A stretch of DNA of 64,000 nucleotides from Chlamydia gallinacea 08-1274/3 (lineage in GTDB: Bacteria; Chlamydiota; Chlamydiia; Chlamydiales; Chlamydiaceae): the NCBI RefSeq assembly GCF_000471025.2, contig NZ_CP015840.1, forward strand, positions 868,001 to 932,000. The letters are read 5' to 3'. The notes beneath the pieces were generated by a model, which saw nothing but the letters and a program-made list of their open reading frames with translations, made no database searches and was not told the DNA's origin. How positions within the stretch are numbered: the first letter of the stretch is position 1; the number at the start of each line of letters is the position of its first letter. Positions 26,656 through 36,626 of the stretch are shown here, piece by piece. The position numbers were made by a program, and so were the translations under genes.

Positions 26656-28245
26656 CTAAAGGCTAGAAAGAATAAATGAGATATTTTCATTGAATTTTTC
26701 ATGAGTGGAGAGTCTTTCTATAGAGGGTTGCACTTTATACACCCAATTATGTTTAGAGATTCTTCCCGGAATATTAATACGCTCATACTGTAAATTTTTA
26801 GATACTAAATCTGGGCAAAGCGCAAGGTAATCATTGAGTAGATTAATATGAAAAATAGAAGAAGTTTTATGAGATAGTTGGAGAATATAACGTTGGTCTT
26901 CTTCAGAAAGGGTGGGTGTGAAAGATAGTCCAAGAAATTGAGCAAAAGCTTGAGCTTCTTTTGGGGAATGTTTCCACCAGAGGGCTAGGGTATCAGAATC
27001 ATGTGTAGATAAGGAGGTCACAGATAGTGGGGGATACTCATCAAATGGAATAAAACTCCCATCGCTATCCCAATGGCGCTCCCAGCGAGGAATTCGTGTT
27101 CCACAGATACCTAGTTTGAACAAAGTTTGTTTAATATCCTGAGGAACACTTCCCAAGTCCTCTCCTATAGGAAGCATTCTCGATGCTTTCAGTAAGTGAG
27201 TAAGAATATCCATCCCTTGTTCGATATATTCTTGAGAATAGGCGGGTTCAAATCTTCCCTTTCCTTTAGCATCCACAACCCAAAAACGAAATAAGCCTGA
27301 AATATGATCTAGACGATAAATAGAGTAAAAGTTTTCCGCATAACGTAAGCGGACTTTCCACCAGAAATAGTTGTCTTTTTTTAAGTTATTCCAATTGTAA
27401 ATAGGAAGATGCCAATTTTGTCCCTCAGCATTATAAATATCGGGAGGTGCGCCTACAGAACCAAAAGAGGAAAAAAACTGACGATAGTACCAAACATCAC
27501 AGCTATCTTTACTAATAAGAATAGGAAGGTCTCCTTTAAGGAAAATTTGGTTGTCATCAGCAAAGTCTTTTACTCGAGACATTTGTGAGAAACATAAAAA
27601 TTGGAGGTAGGAGAAAAAACTACACTCATAAGAAAATTGTTTCTCAATAGCAGAAAAGTTTTTTATGTCTGTATAGGTTTTAGGCCAATTATTGATAGGT
27701 GCGTTGTTTAAGTGTCGTTTGATAGAACGAAATACTGCGTATGGCCGTAACCAATATTTCTCTTTTTCACAAAAAATTTGAAATTCCTCATTTTTGAGAG
27801 CCCCCCTATGTAAGGCATAACGATAATAATCATCTAGGAATTTCCATTTGGCAGCTCTTAATTGAGAATAGTGTACATAAGGAAGCTTGCATAGCTGCTG
27901 CATCATTGTAATTTGAGCATTAGCATTAGGAATATCCTGGATATACTGGAGATCATATAAGGAAAGATGTAACGGATTTAGAGCAACGGAACTTAAGCTA
28001 TTGTAGGGACTACTATCGTCACTATCATTAATAGGAAGGATTTGGATAATTTGTAACCCATGTTGTCGGCACCAGGAAATAAGAGGAAGTAAATCTAAGT
28101 ACTCTCCAATACCACAGCTGTTTTGCGTATGCAGAGAAAATAGGGGGACAGCAATTCCATGCTTAGGAAGCGTCCCAAGGATTTTCCAACAATGCTTCGC
28201 TGGAGAATTTTGGATATAGCGTATGGCTTGAGAAAATGGAGTCAT
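26656..28245 (-). CDS. malQ: 4-alpha-glucanotransferase (amylomaltase)
   Basis: GH77 enzyme that shuffles maltodextrin chains in glycogen breakdown, working with GlgP (49.8 kb). 529 residues from the chosen ATG. GH77 motifs: catalytic nucleophile region IYRLDHISGLFRFW, acid/base region LPIGEDLGSVP and SLSTHDSDTLALWW. The frame extends 13 codons upstream to 28284, but MTPFSQAIRYI at 28245 fits the family better. Its position at the end of the T3S operon is conserved in chlamydiae; a long inverted repeat lies between scc1 and malQ. Confidence 0.93.
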   Translation of the reverse strand: MTPFSQAIRYIQNSPAKHCWKILGTLPKHGIAVPLFSLHTQNSCGIGEYLDLLPLISWCRQHGLQIIQILPINDSDDSSPYNSLSSVALNPLHLSLYDLQYIQDIPNANAQITMMQQLCKLPYVHYSQLRAAKWKFLDDYYRYALHRGALKNEEFQIFCEKEKYWLRPYAVFRSIKRHLNNAPINNWPKTYTDIKNFSAIEKQFSYECSFFSYLQFLCFSQMSRVKDFADDNQIFLKGDLPILISKDSCDVWYYRQFFSSFGSVGAPPDIYNAEGQNWHLPIYNWNNLKKDNYFWWKVRLRYAENFYSIYRLDHISGLFRFWVVDAKGKGRFEPAYSQEYIEQGMDILTHLLKASRMLPIGEDLGSVPQDIKQTLFKLGICGTRIPRWERHWDSDGSFIPFDEYPPLSVTSLSTHDSDTLALWWKHSPKEAQAFAQFLGLSFTPTLSEEDQRYILQLSHKTSSIFHINLLNDYLALCPDLVSKNLQYERINIPGRISKHNWVYKVQPSIERLSTHEKFNENISFILSSL

Positions 28246-28262
28246 AAGTCCTATGTGCAGAA

Positions 28263-28333
28263 TACATAAAAAGCTGAAATCCAAAAGATTAAAAGAAATG
28301 AACTCAGAAATAGTGTTTAGTTCTTTTTATGTA
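28263..28333. repeat. 11-bp perfect inverted repeat between scc1 and malQ
   Basis: TACATAAAAAG (28263-28273) and CTTTTTATGTA (28323-28333) are perfect inverted copies 49 bases apart. In the minus-strand transcript an inner GAACT/AGTTC stem can nest inside. No U tract follows, so it is not a standard terminator. It would be a structured intercistronic RNA element before malQ, or a DNA site. Confidence 0.55.
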
Positions 28334-28361
28334 AAGATGCTCGCCTCTCCCCTAAATAGAA

Positions 28362-28802
28362 TTATAGGTGATACATTCCTAACATATGTAAATCAGGAAG
28401 ATTCCCTGTTTGTAATGCAGAGATCCAAATTTTAGCATGCATAGAGAAGAAATTTAAATAATGAAAAAGCTTTTCTCCATTTAAATAGTTCATATTTAAT
28501 ACATCAGATAAGTACAATTGTTGGGTTAACTCACCATAGCCAAGAATACCTTTAATATTGGATTGTGGGGAGGCATTTACTGAAAGTGCTGCTTTGAAAA
28601 TACGTTCTCTAAATACATTTTCTGGCAGTAACCCTAGTATAGTCCCCACTACAATATCTCCCGAATTTCCATCTTCTTCAATTTGTATAGGTACATCTAT
28701 ATTGTTAAAGCGAATCACGCACGCTTGATTTTTGTCAGGAGCCAGTGAAGCATTAAGTTGCTTACCTAAATCTTCTAAAAGTTGTTCGAATTGATTTTGC
28801 AT
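28362..28802 (-). CDS. scc1: Scc1, type III secretion chaperone
   Basis: Class I T3S chaperone, 146 residues, small and acidic overall. The opening MQNQFEQLLEDLGKQLNASL and the following beta segments (ACVIRFNNIDVPIQIEED) have the usual SycE/CesT pattern. In chlamydiae Scc1 acts with Scc4 on the plug protein CopN, the gene immediately upstream (16-base gap). It was annotated sycE in older chlamydial genomes. Confidence 0.93.
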   Translation of the reverse strand: MQNQFEQLLEDLGKQLNASLAPDKNQACVIRFNNIDVPIQIEEDGNSGDIVVGTILGLLPENVFRERIFKAALSVNASPQSNIKGILGYGELTQQLYLSDVLNMNYLNGEKLFHYLNFFSMHAKIWISALQTGNLPDLHMLGMYHL

Positions 28803-28818
28803 AGTACCAAAAGTAGAG

Positions 28819-30018
28819 TTATGACCAAGGATACGGTTTAGGAAAATCGGTAGGTTTAGGGTAGTTTTCGTTATTAATATTTACGGAATCTAATGCATTG
28901 GCTAACATAGTTGCAAGTTGCTGTCGTTTATCCGCCGAAGAAAATAATCTAGGGGATGTTCCCCTTATAGCTGTGAAAAAAAGGTTGAGTATTGACGATA
29001 CAGCATCGACGTCATCTCCCACAAGTCCACGAACAGCACGTTCCATTTTAGATGCAGTAGGAAACTTATCACCAATTAACGAAAAGAAAGTGTCGCCGAC
29101 TTTTTGAAATGTTAGGTCTTCAGGGAGAGACACTCCTTCCGCTTTTAATGATGCTGTAAGAGTAGGAAGTTTTATTTGAAAGAAATCATAACCGCTAATT
29201 ACTGCCTGAAGATTGCGAGTTTCTGTCATTAAAACCTGCAGTTTAGCAGGCTCTATGGACGCTCCTTCAGATTTTAAGTCAGCAGACATCCCTTTCAGTA
29301 GAAAAGAAGAAACAGTAGCCATTTCCTCATAGTTATAACGTGACTGTAACATTTGGAGTAAACTGTCACACGTATGAAAGTTGGAAGTGACTTCTAGGTA
29401 GAGGGATCGTAAGCTAGGAGCAGAAACATTGAGAGCTGAAGCATATTCTTGCGAAGCAAATAAAATATTTTTCCCACCAACAACTGCTTGGTGATTCTGT
29501 TGAGTATGGCGTTGTTGGGCTCTAACTAAAGTATCTTTTAAAGCACCTTGGGCATTGGGAGTTGTTTGAATTAGGTAATCTAATGCAATGCTCTGTAATG
29601 CAGGATCTGAGAATTTAGATTGCAAAAGACTTAATATGTCATCTTCAGAAGCATCATTTTTTAGGGAATCGCGAATGCTTCTTAAATCTCCTGCGGAGAT
29701 TTCGGAATTATTTTCTGTATATTTATCTGCAAGATCTGCATCAGATTTTTCTTCTGTGGCCTCAGACTTTTTCTCTGTCTGTGCGGCCCCTCCCTTTCTT
29801 CTAGATTCTAAAGTCTGGAACTTTTCTTCTTTTTTCTTTGTTCGGGTAGCTGCTGCAGGGTTGGATACGTCTTGGTTATCCTTAATCAGGCTGATACTTG
29901 ATTGCTCTTGCGTGGCAATGATTTCTTTGGCATCTGCTGTTGCTGCTGCTTGTTGTACTTGAGCTACGTCAACAGCATTTGCTCTGCCTAAGCCTCCTGC
30001 ACCTCCAGATGCCGCCAT
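28819..30018 (-). CDS. copN: CopN, type III secretion gatekeeper and effector
   Basis: YopN/LcrE-family plug that controls the onset of secretion and is itself secreted; in C. pneumoniae it binds tubulin. 399 residues. The low-complexity Gly/Ala/Gln-rich N-terminus (MAASGGAGGLGRANAVDVAQ) carries the T3S signal, followed by the chaperone-binding part. Conserved blocks include NPAAATRTKKKEEKFQTLES and, at the end, NINNENYPKPTDFPKPYPWS. It lies between cdsV (27-base gap) and scc1. Confidence 0.97.
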   Translation of the reverse strand: MAASGGAGGLGRANAVDVAQVQQAAATADAKEIIATQEQSSISLIKDNQDVSNPAAATRTKKKEEKFQTLESRRKGGAAQTEKKSEATEEKSDADLADKYTENNSEISAGDLRSIRDSLKNDASEDDILSLLQSKFSDPALQSIALDYLIQTTPNAQGALKDTLVRAQQRHTQQNHQAVVGGKNILFASQEYASALNVSAPSLRSLYLEVTSNFHTCDSLLQMLQSRYNYEEMATVSSFLLKGMSADLKSEGASIEPAKLQVLMTETRNLQAVISGYDFFQIKLPTLTASLKAEGVSLPEDLTFQKVGDTFFSLIGDKFPTASKMERAVRGLVGDDVDAVSSILNLFFTAIRGTSPRLFSSADKRQQLATMLANALDSVNINNENYPKPTDFPKPYPWS

Positions 30019-30045
30019 ATACCCTCGCTAAGAAAAAACAGATAT

Positions 30046-32172
30046 TTAGAAAATCTGAATTCTTCCCAATGGCTGAATACGAATTTCTGGGAGAATTTCT
30101 TGATAAGAAATTACAGCGATATCGGGAAATTCAGTCTCTATTAATTTTCTTACATAGCGTCTTACATCAATTGCTGTCAATAATACGGGGGGTTGTCCTC
30201 CAGGAGGAGTTGGTGTAATCGTATTCCTCATAGATTTTAAAATGAGATTAACAGAGTCGGGATCCAAAGCTAGATAGGAGCCAGCAGAGGTTTGTTTAAT
30301 AGCTCCTCGAATCATCTCTTCAATTTCAGGGTCAAGAAGATAAACAGAAATTGCAGATTGTCCTTGAGAAAACTTAAAGCTAATATAGAGCTTTAGAGAG
30401 GAGCGTACGTATTCTGTAAGCAAAACAGTATCTTTTTCTGTTTGAGCCCATTCACTTAATGATTCCAAAATGGTTCGTAAATCTTTAATCGATATTTGTT
30501 CTTGAACTAAACGCTTAAAGATTTCTGTAAGTTTTTGTAGAGGAATGAGCCTTGTGACTTCTTTTACAAGATCAGGGAAGGAACGTTCCATAAATTCAAT
30601 CATAGAACGTACTTCTTGAATTCCTAGGAATTCTTGGGAGCTTTTATGGAAGAAATAGGATAAGTGAAGAATAATTACTTCTAACGGAGTCCAATATTTA
30701 ATAGCAGCTTTTTCCAGGATTGCTTTAGCATCTTCGCTTACCCAAGCAGAAGGAAGTCCAGCAGCATTTTTATAGGTAATAAACGGAAGATTGTATCGCT
30801 TGAGATTCTCTTCTACTTCATTAGTTAATACGTGATTTGCAGGTATCTTCCCACGCACATAAGGAACCTCATTTAAAAGAATCATGTAATCATGACCTTC
30901 TAAGGAAGGTGAGTCAGTTCTCACATGAATCCCTGGATAACGGATACCGATATCATGATATAAAGCTTGGCGCATTTTAGGGATCATATCATCAATAAAG
31001 CTCTGCCCAGATTTTGTCCTTTGTTGGATAAGCTTGGAAAGATCTTTACCTAATTCTAAAATCACAGGGAGAGTTAATGAATAATCATCAGGATTATCTC
31101 CCGCTGTAGCAGAACCATCATTAGCAGCTCCCACTGTGGTAGAAGCATTTCCACCTTTTTGAGATGAAGAGTTTTTTTTGGCAAGCAGAATAACCCCAAG
31201 AATACCAAAGAGAAGAGCTAAAATAGCGAATGACCATAAAGGGAACCCTTTAAAGAAGCCTACCCCTAACGTTGCCGCTGCAGCTAATAGCAAAGCTCTA
31301 GGTTCTTTAACCAATTGTGAGGAGATTTCCTTACCTAAGTTTGTATTTTTATCACTAGATACTCGAGTAGTTACAATACCAGCAGTTAGTGAGATCAGTA
31401 AGGAGGGAATTTGAGAAACTAATCCGTCTCCTATGGATAATAGTGTATATACATGGGCAGCTTGAGCTAAATCCATGCCATGCATGGTGACGCCAATAGT
31501 CAAACCTCCTACGATATTAATTAAGGAGATAACGATACCAGCAATGACGTCTCCTTTAATGAACTTCATAGCACCATCCATGGCTCCATAAAGCTCACTT
31601 TCTTTTTGAATCATAGCCCGTTTATCACGTGCTTGTTGCGCATCAATCATTCCGGCACGTAAATCTGCATCAATAGCCATTTGCTTACCGGGCATAGCAT
31701 CTAAACGGAATCTCGCAGCGACTTCAGCAACACGCTCAGCACCTTTAGTAACAACAATGAACTGGATAATCGTGATGATAAGGAAGATGATAAATCCAAC
31801 AACATAGTTTCCTCCTACCACGAAATCACCGAATGCTTGAATAACGTGACCTGCATATGCCTTGAGTAGAATTTGTCGTGAGGAAGAAATGTTAATTCCC
31901 AACCGGAACATAGTTGTAATTAAGAGTAGGGAAGGGAAAACAGATAATTGTAGAGCGCTAGGAATGTATAAAGCTACCATTAGCAGGAAGACGGAGACAG
32001 CCAAATTAATGGTAATCATCAAGTCCACAATGGTTGGAGGCAGAGGTAAGATGATCATCAAAACAACGCCAATCATCCACAAAGCGAGGATGAGGTCGCT
32101 TGATTTATTGATCATATTTAATGCTGCTTCTCCGCCAAAGGTTCTACTGACAAAATTGAGTAGTTTATTCAT
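30046..32172 (-). CDS. cdsV: CdsV (SctV), type III secretion export gate
   Basis: Inner-membrane export gate of the injectisome (LcrD/YscV/FlhA family), 708 residues. The N-terminal half has about eight membrane helices and the conserved FHIPEP region with GAERVAEVAARFRLDAMPGK and DADLRAGMID. The C-terminal half (from about residue 350) is the cytoplasmic ring domain. The ATG shares one base with the cdsU stop (TAATG), so the two are probably translationally coupled. Confidence 0.97.
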   Translation of the reverse strand: MNKLLNFVSRTFGGEAALNMINKSSDLILALWMIGVVLMIILPLPPTIVDLMITINLAVSVFLLMVALYIPSALQLSVFPSLLLITTMFRLGINISSSRQILLKAYAGHVIQAFGDFVVGGNYVVGFIIFLIITIIQFIVVTKGAERVAEVAARFRLDAMPGKQMAIDADLRAGMIDAQQARDKRAMIQKESELYGAMDGAMKFIKGDVIAGIVISLINIVGGLTIGVTMHGMDLAQAAHVYTLLSIGDGLVSQIPSLLISLTAGIVTTRVSSDKNTNLGKEISSQLVKEPRALLLAAAATLGVGFFKGFPLWSFAILALLFGILGVILLAKKNSSSQKGGNASTTVGAANDGSATAGDNPDDYSLTLPVILELGKDLSKLIQQRTKSGQSFIDDMIPKMRQALYHDIGIRYPGIHVRTDSPSLEGHDYMILLNEVPYVRGKIPANHVLTNEVEENLKRYNLPFITYKNAAGLPSAWVSEDAKAILEKAAIKYWTPLEVIILHLSYFFHKSSQEFLGIQEVRSMIEFMERSFPDLVKEVTRLIPLQKLTEIFKRLVQEQISIKDLRTILESLSEWAQTEKDTVLLTEYVRSSLKLYISFKFSQGQSAISVYLLDPEIEEMIRGAIKQTSAGSYLALDPDSVNLILKSMRNTITPTPPGGQPPVLLTAIDVRRYVRKLIETEFPDIAVISYQEILPEIRIQPLGRIQIF

Positions 32173-33254
32173 TATAGATTATCGAATTGGTTAATGTTTT
32201 TATTATTAGGATTTTGCGCGTTAAGAGATGTAATATAAAGAAGAATTTCTCCTACAGCTTCATAAGTAGATTCTGGGATAAACTTCAACTCTTTTCCTTC
32301 ATCCCAAAGCTGGTGGGCTAAAGGGACATTTCTCATAACTGGAATTCCATATTTTTCAGCTTCTGCAATAATTCTTTTTGCACGCAAGTTAATTCCCATA
32401 GCAATAATCCAGGGAGCTTTATATTTTTCAGGCATGTAGCCAATAGCAACAGCTATATCCTTAGGGTTAGATACCACTGTGCTTGCATGTTTAATTTGGG
32501 TAGACGGATCTTCATAAGCAATTTCTTGAGCAATTTGTCTTCGTCGCCCTTTAATTTCCGGATTACCTTCTGTATCCTTAAATTCCTGTTTAACCTCAAA
32601 CTTTTCCATTTTGAGTTCTTTGGCAAAGGTTTTTCTTTGATACACTAAGTCAAGAACAGCAACTACTAAGAAAAAAATCCCAATGGATATAACTGCTTTA
32701 TGAAGAATTTGCTTAAAGATAGTGGCTGTAACAATAGGGGAAACCCCCGCAGTTTCTATAATTAAAGGTACACGATTTTTAAGTGTAGTATATAAAATTA
32801 ACGCAGCACCAAAAATTTTCAGCATGGACTTAAGCAATTCGATTAAAGTCTTCACTTTAAATTTTTGCTTTAAGTTATCAATAGGGTTAAATTTCTTAAG
32901 GTCAGGTTTAAAAACCTCAGTAGAAAATGTTGGCCCTACGACAAGAAATCCAACTAGAAGGCCTACAAATCCTACAGCTCCTAATAGAGGAAGAGAGGTT
33001 GTAAGGATTAAAGTTAAGCAATTGTGTAAGTAATATAAAGTAACTCTTGGATTGTGATGTATAGGAGCTTCTTTAAGAATAGAAGCCAAGAAACTCCCTA
33101 AATGTTGAGCGAAAAAAGATGTTAAATAAAATACTGTGAACATGGAGACAATAAAAGTAATCGCAGAAGGGAAATCTTGAGATTTCGCTACCTGGCCTTT
33201 CTTCCTTGCGTCTCGAAGACGCTTCGGGGTTGCCTTTTCTGTTTTTTCGCCCAT
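32172..33254 (-). CDS. cdsU: CdsU (SctU), type III secretion substrate-switch protein
   Basis: YscU/FlhB-family inner-membrane protein, 360 residues, with about four membrane helices in the first 210 and then a cytoplasmic domain. The N-terminus GEKTEKATPKRLRDARKKGQ is diagnostic. The autocleavage site that is NPTH in most family members reads NPKD here (residues 263-266, bases 32457-32468), with IAVAIGY following as usual. N and P are kept; T and H are lost. First gene of the cdsU-cdsV-copN-scc1 cluster. The promoter would lie in the 291-base gap to ychF. Confidence 0.96.
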   Translation of the reverse strand: MGEKTEKATPKRLRDARKKGQVAKSQDFPSAITFIVSMFTVFYLTSFFAQHLGSFLASILKEAPIHHNPRVTLYYLHNCLTLILTTSLPLLGAVGFVGLLVGFLVVGPTFSTEVFKPDLKKFNPIDNLKQKFKVKTLIELLKSMLKIFGAALILYTTLKNRVPLIIETAGVSPIVTATIFKQILHKAVISIGIFFLVVAVLDLVYQRKTFAKELKMEKFEVKQEFKDTEGNPEIKGRRRQIAQEIAYEDPSTQIKHASTVVSNPKDIAVAIGYMPEKYKAPWIIAMGINLRAKRIIAEAEKYGIPVMRNVPLAHQLWDEGKELKFIPESTYEAVGEILLYITSLNAQNPNNKNINQFDNL

Positions 33255-33545
33255 TGTTGGCCAACGTAAAGAGCATTAAATTAGGAATAATCTGCAACTT
33301 ACCTTATAAGTGTGTTTTTCACAAGAGAGAACCATAGAACATTGAGTATGAATGGTTAAAATTCTATCTTTAGAATTCTTTAGGTAAAAATATTGGTCTG
33401 TAATTAGGCCAGTTTTATATTGCTTTTTCCTCTCCCAAAAAGGATGTAAGAAAGAGATGGCTGGGGCTTTTAGCTTGGCATGGAAAATGGTAATTACTAA
33501 AATCGAGTGTTTTTGTGAGATATAACATCAATAAAAGATAAGATT

Positions 33546-34637
33546 ATGCATACAGAATGTGGGATTGTTGGGCTCCCTAATGTAGGTAAGTCCGGGTTAT
33601 TTAATGCTCTTACTGGAGCTCAGGTAGCTTCTTGTAACTATCCTTTTTGTACGATTGACCCCAATGTTGGTATTGTTCCTATTATCGATAATCGTTTAGA
33701 TATCTTGGCTAAGATGAGTCAAAGTCAGAAAGTTATCTATACTGACATGAAGTTTGTGGACATTGCAGGTTTAGTTAAAGGAGCTGCGGATGGGGCCGGA
33801 TTGGGGAATCGTTTTCTTTCTCATATTCGTGAAACGCATGCTATAGCTCATGTAGTTCGTTGTTTTGACAATGATGACGTGACTCATGTATCAGGAAAGA
33901 TAGATCCACGTGATGATATTACTGTAATTAATTTAGAATTGATATGTGCGGACTTTTCTTCTGCTACTAGTATTCATAGTAAGTTATCTAAGCAAGCTAA
34001 AGGGAAAAAAGATAGCGGAGCAGCATTGCCAATCCTTGATAAAGTAATTGCACATTTAGAAAGTGGTCATCCTGTACGTACTTTAGATTTATCAGCAGAG
34101 GAATGGCACCAATTAAAACCTTATCCTTTTCTCACAGCAAAGCCTGTATTGTATATAGCAAACATAGGAGAAGACTCTTTAGAAAGTATGCATAATAAGT
34201 ATGTAGCTGCTGTTGAAGAAGTTGCTAAGCAAGAAGTTGCTCAAGTTATTCCTATTTGTGTACGTTTGGAAGAAGAAATTATGTCTCTTCCTATCGAAGA
34301 TAGACCAGATTTTCTTAGTAGCTTAGGGTTAAAGGAATCAGGTCTTAATAGACTTGTGCGCACTGCGTATCATACTTTAGGTTTGATTTCCTATTTTACA
34401 ACGGGCCCTCAGGAAACGCGGGCCTGGACAATTTCTAAAGGTTCTACAGCTGTAGAAGCAGCAGGGCAGATTCATACAGATATTCAAAAAGGGTTTATTC
34501 GCGCCGAAGTGGCTACTTTTAACGATATGCTTACTTATAATGGACGTTCAGGGGTTCGCGAAGCAGGTAAGTTACGTATAGAGGGTAGAGACTATATAGT
34601 CCAAGATGGTGATATCATGCTGTTCTTGCATAATTAG
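33546..34637 (+). CDS. ychF: YchF, Obg-family P-loop NTPase
   Basis: Ribosome-associated NTPase of the Obg/YchF group (prefers ATP in studied members), 363 residues. P-loop GLPNVGKSGLFNALT is near the N-terminus, followed by NYPFCTIDPNVGIV and DIAGLVKGAADGAGLGNRFL. The C-terminal TGS-like domain carries PQETRAWTISKGSTAVEAAG and the usual GDIMLFLHN ending. The 3' end overlaps the convergent ribF by 23 bases. The 291-base upstream gap holds two small hairpins (AATTCT/AGAATT, and TGGTCT/AGGCCA with one G-U) but no clear terminator. Confidence 0.96.
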   Translation: MHTECGIVGLPNVGKSGLFNALTGAQVASCNYPFCTIDPNVGIVPIIDNRLDILAKMSQSQKVIYTDMKFVDIAGLVKGAADGAGLGNRFLSHIRETHAIAHVVRCFDNDDVTHVSGKIDPRDDITVINLELICADFSSATSIHSKLSKQAKGKKDSGAALPILDKVIAHLESGHPVRTLDLSAEEWHQLKPYPFLTAKPVLYIANIGEDSLESMHNKYVAAVEEVAKQEVAQVIPICVRLEEEIMSLPIEDRPDFLSSLGLKESGLNRLVRTAYHTLGLISYFTTGPQETRAWTISKGSTAVEAAGQIHTDIQKGFIRAEVATFNDMLTYNGRSGVREAGKLRIEGRDYIVQDGDIMLFLHN

Positions 34638-35526
34638 AGAAAAAGTTTTTTGCATTTTGAATATCTTGGCGAATCGCTTGTGCAAGTTCTGTACGGGAAG
34701 AAAATTTTTTTTCTTTTCGCAAGAGTTTTTGAGGAATCACTGAAACAGTTTCGTTATATATATTTTCTTGGAAATCAAAAAGATGAGCTTCCAAGCATAA
34801 AGCATTTCTATTTACAGTAGGAGCATAACCTAAATTCATAACTCCTAAGTAACATTGTTTATTATGTTCTATCTTACATGCATAAACTCCACAAAGAAGC
34901 ACACTATCTTCTTGAGGAAGATTAATTGTTGCTGTCCCTAATTGTGTTCCTAGACCACAGCCAGAAGTAATTGTCCCAGAAAACATGTAAGTATAGCCCA
35001 AATGCTTATTCGCTCTTTCTAGGTCGCCTTGAGATAAAAATTGGCGTATTTTCTTACTAGAAACTATTTCATTATTGATTTTACATGGAGGGACCTCAGT
35101 AATTTCCATTCCTAAGGCATTGGTTAATGGACGTAAGGTTGTTGCATTTCCGAGTCCTCCTTTACCTAATCGAGAGTCATACCCCAATACTAAGCGCTTA
35201 CAACGTAGAACTTGATGCAGAGAACAAATAAAATTTTCAGCTGATCGATTAGAAAAGCTTTTGGTGAAGGGAAGAATACATAAGCAATCGATAGGGAAAC
35301 TTTGCAGACGCTGAAGTTTTTCGTTTTTGCTAATAATTAATCGAGGTCCTGGAGGTTGCAAAATCTCTTGGGGATGCACATCAAAAGTAATGATTCCAGA
35401 TCTTCCTGGATAAGAAGAAAGACAATTTAATAGTTTTTGATGTCCTAAGTGACAGCCATCAAAAAAACCTATAGTTATAGAATCTAAAGGGAAATCAATG
35501 GATGCTAAACTATAAAATATTTCCAT
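34615..35526 (-). CDS. ribF: Bifunctional riboflavin kinase / FMN adenylyltransferase
   Basis: Makes FMN and FAD from riboflavin. 303 residues. N-terminal adenylyltransferase domain: [18 protein letters not shown]-terminal kinase domain: [17 protein letters not shown], where the usual PTAN motif reads ATIN (T and N kept). Overlaps truB by 17 bases upstream and ychF by 23 bases on the opposite strand. The cluster rpsA-nusA-infB-rbfA-truB-ribF is a conserved bacterial order. Confidence 0.93.
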   Translation of the reverse strand: MEIFYSLASIDFPLDSITIGFFDGCHLGHQKLLNCLSSYPGRSGIITFDVHPQEILQPPGPRLIISKNEKLQRLQSFPIDCLCILPFTKSFSNRSAENFICSLHQVLRCKRLVLGYDSRLGKGGLGNATTLRPLTNALGMEITEVPPCKINNEIVSSKKIRQFLSQGDLERANKHLGYTYMFSGTITSGCGLGTQLGTATINLPQEDSVLLCGVYACKIEHNKQCYLGVMNLGYAPTVNRNALCLEAHLFDFQENIYNETVSVIPQKLLRKEKKFSSRTELAQAIRQDIQNAKNFFSNYARTA

Positions 35527-36217
35527 GGAAATCTCTTAGATGGGGAGACACGTTAAAATCAGGACAATCAAGTAGACGACCATCAATACATTGATCTATA
35601 GAGAAATTTCCACTACGTAATCGTCGTAATTCTTCTAAATAGGCTCCACAACCTAACATGTTACCTAGTTCATGAGCAATACTTCGGATATAAGTTCCTT
35701 TGCTGCAGCGGACAGAAAAACAAAGAAGAGGATATTCGTATTTAGTAATTTGTAAGTGTACTTGAACTGTAGAGTGACGACGCTCTATAGATAATCCTTT
35801 ACGGGCGTATTCATAAAGTTTTTTTCCATTAATTTTTTTAGCAGAGAACATCGGGGGAATTTGTTGGATTTCTCCTTGAAAATATTGAGATGCTTCTAGA
35901 ATTTCTTGATATGTTGGAATTTTTTTAGATCTACCTACAATCTTGCCATTACAATCATAGGAATCCGTAGTTGTACCGAGATGGGCAACAGCTGCATACT
36001 CTTTGTCTTCAAATAATAGGGTATCGGATAAACGAGTAAACTTACGTCCTATTAGCATAACCATGACCCCTGTAGCGAAGGGATCTAAAGTCCCTGCATG
36101 CCCAATTTTTTTAACCCCAATTAATTTGGTGAGAGCACGAATAAGACTAAATGAGGTTCTTCCTTCAGGCTTATCTATAAGAAGAATGCCTTCTTTAAGT
36201 TCTGTAGCAAGTTCCAT
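35510..36217 (-). CDS. truB: tRNA pseudouridine(55) synthase
   Basis: Converts U55 of the tRNA T-loop to pseudouridine. 235 residues, somewhat short for the family but with the core complete. The catalytic Asp is in [28 protein letters not shown] and [15 protein letters not shown] are family hallmarks. Downstream of rbfA (40-base gap) and overlapping ribF by 17 bases. Confidence 0.96.
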   Translation of the reverse strand: MELATELKEGILLIDKPEGRTSFSLIRALTKLIGVKKIGHAGTLDPFATGVMVMLIGRKFTRLSDTLLFEDKEYAAVAHLGTTTDSYDCNGKIVGRSKKIPTYQEILEASQYFQGEIQQIPPMFSAKKINGKKLYEYARKGLSIERRHSTVQVHLQITKYEYPLLCFSVRCSKGTYIRSIAHELGNMLGCGAYLEELRRLRSGNFSIDQCIDGRLLDCPDFNVSPHLRDFHGNIL

Positions 36218-36257
36218 AATAATTTCGTCAGTATTAAATCTTCTTAAAGAGGTAAGT

Positions 36258-36620
36258 TCAATTCTTATCTTGTTGTTGTATTTTCCAAAGCAAATTTTCT
36301 ATATGGTCTTGAGGAGAAAAAATATCATCTAGATAAAATGTTAGTTCTGGGAAATACTTAAGCACAATATTTTTAGAAGCTTTATAGGCAATATAGCCGG
36401 AAGAAGATTTCAAAGCTGCTAAAGTTTCGGATTGAGTGTTTTCATGAGGCATAATTGAAACATAGACACGCGCGAACCGTAAGTCTTTAGACAATGATAC
36501 TCGAGTTACTGTAATCCAACGATTAGAAATCTTCGGGTGTTTAATGTCTTTTAAGATGACATTAGCGATAGCTTCACGAAGCACAGCATTGACTTTTTGT
36601 ATACGCCTATTTTCCGTCAT
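36258..36620 (-). CDS. rbfA: Ribosome-binding factor A
   Basis: KH-fold 30S maturation factor, 120 residues. Recognised by [47 protein letters not shown] and the C-terminal [10 protein letters not shown]. Starts 6 bases after the infB stop. Confidence 0.96.
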   Translation of the reverse strand: MTENRRIQKVNAVLREAIANVILKDIKHPKISNRWITVTRVSLSKDLRFARVYVSIMPHENTQSETLAALKSSSGYIAYKASKNIVLKYFPELTFYLDDIFSPQDHIENLLWKIQQQDKN

Positions 36621-36626
36621 AACACC

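Noticed and set aside
29588-29962. 124-codon plus-strand ORF opposite copN
   Set aside because: Shadow of the low-complexity CopN N-terminus, Ser/Ala-rich by complementarity.
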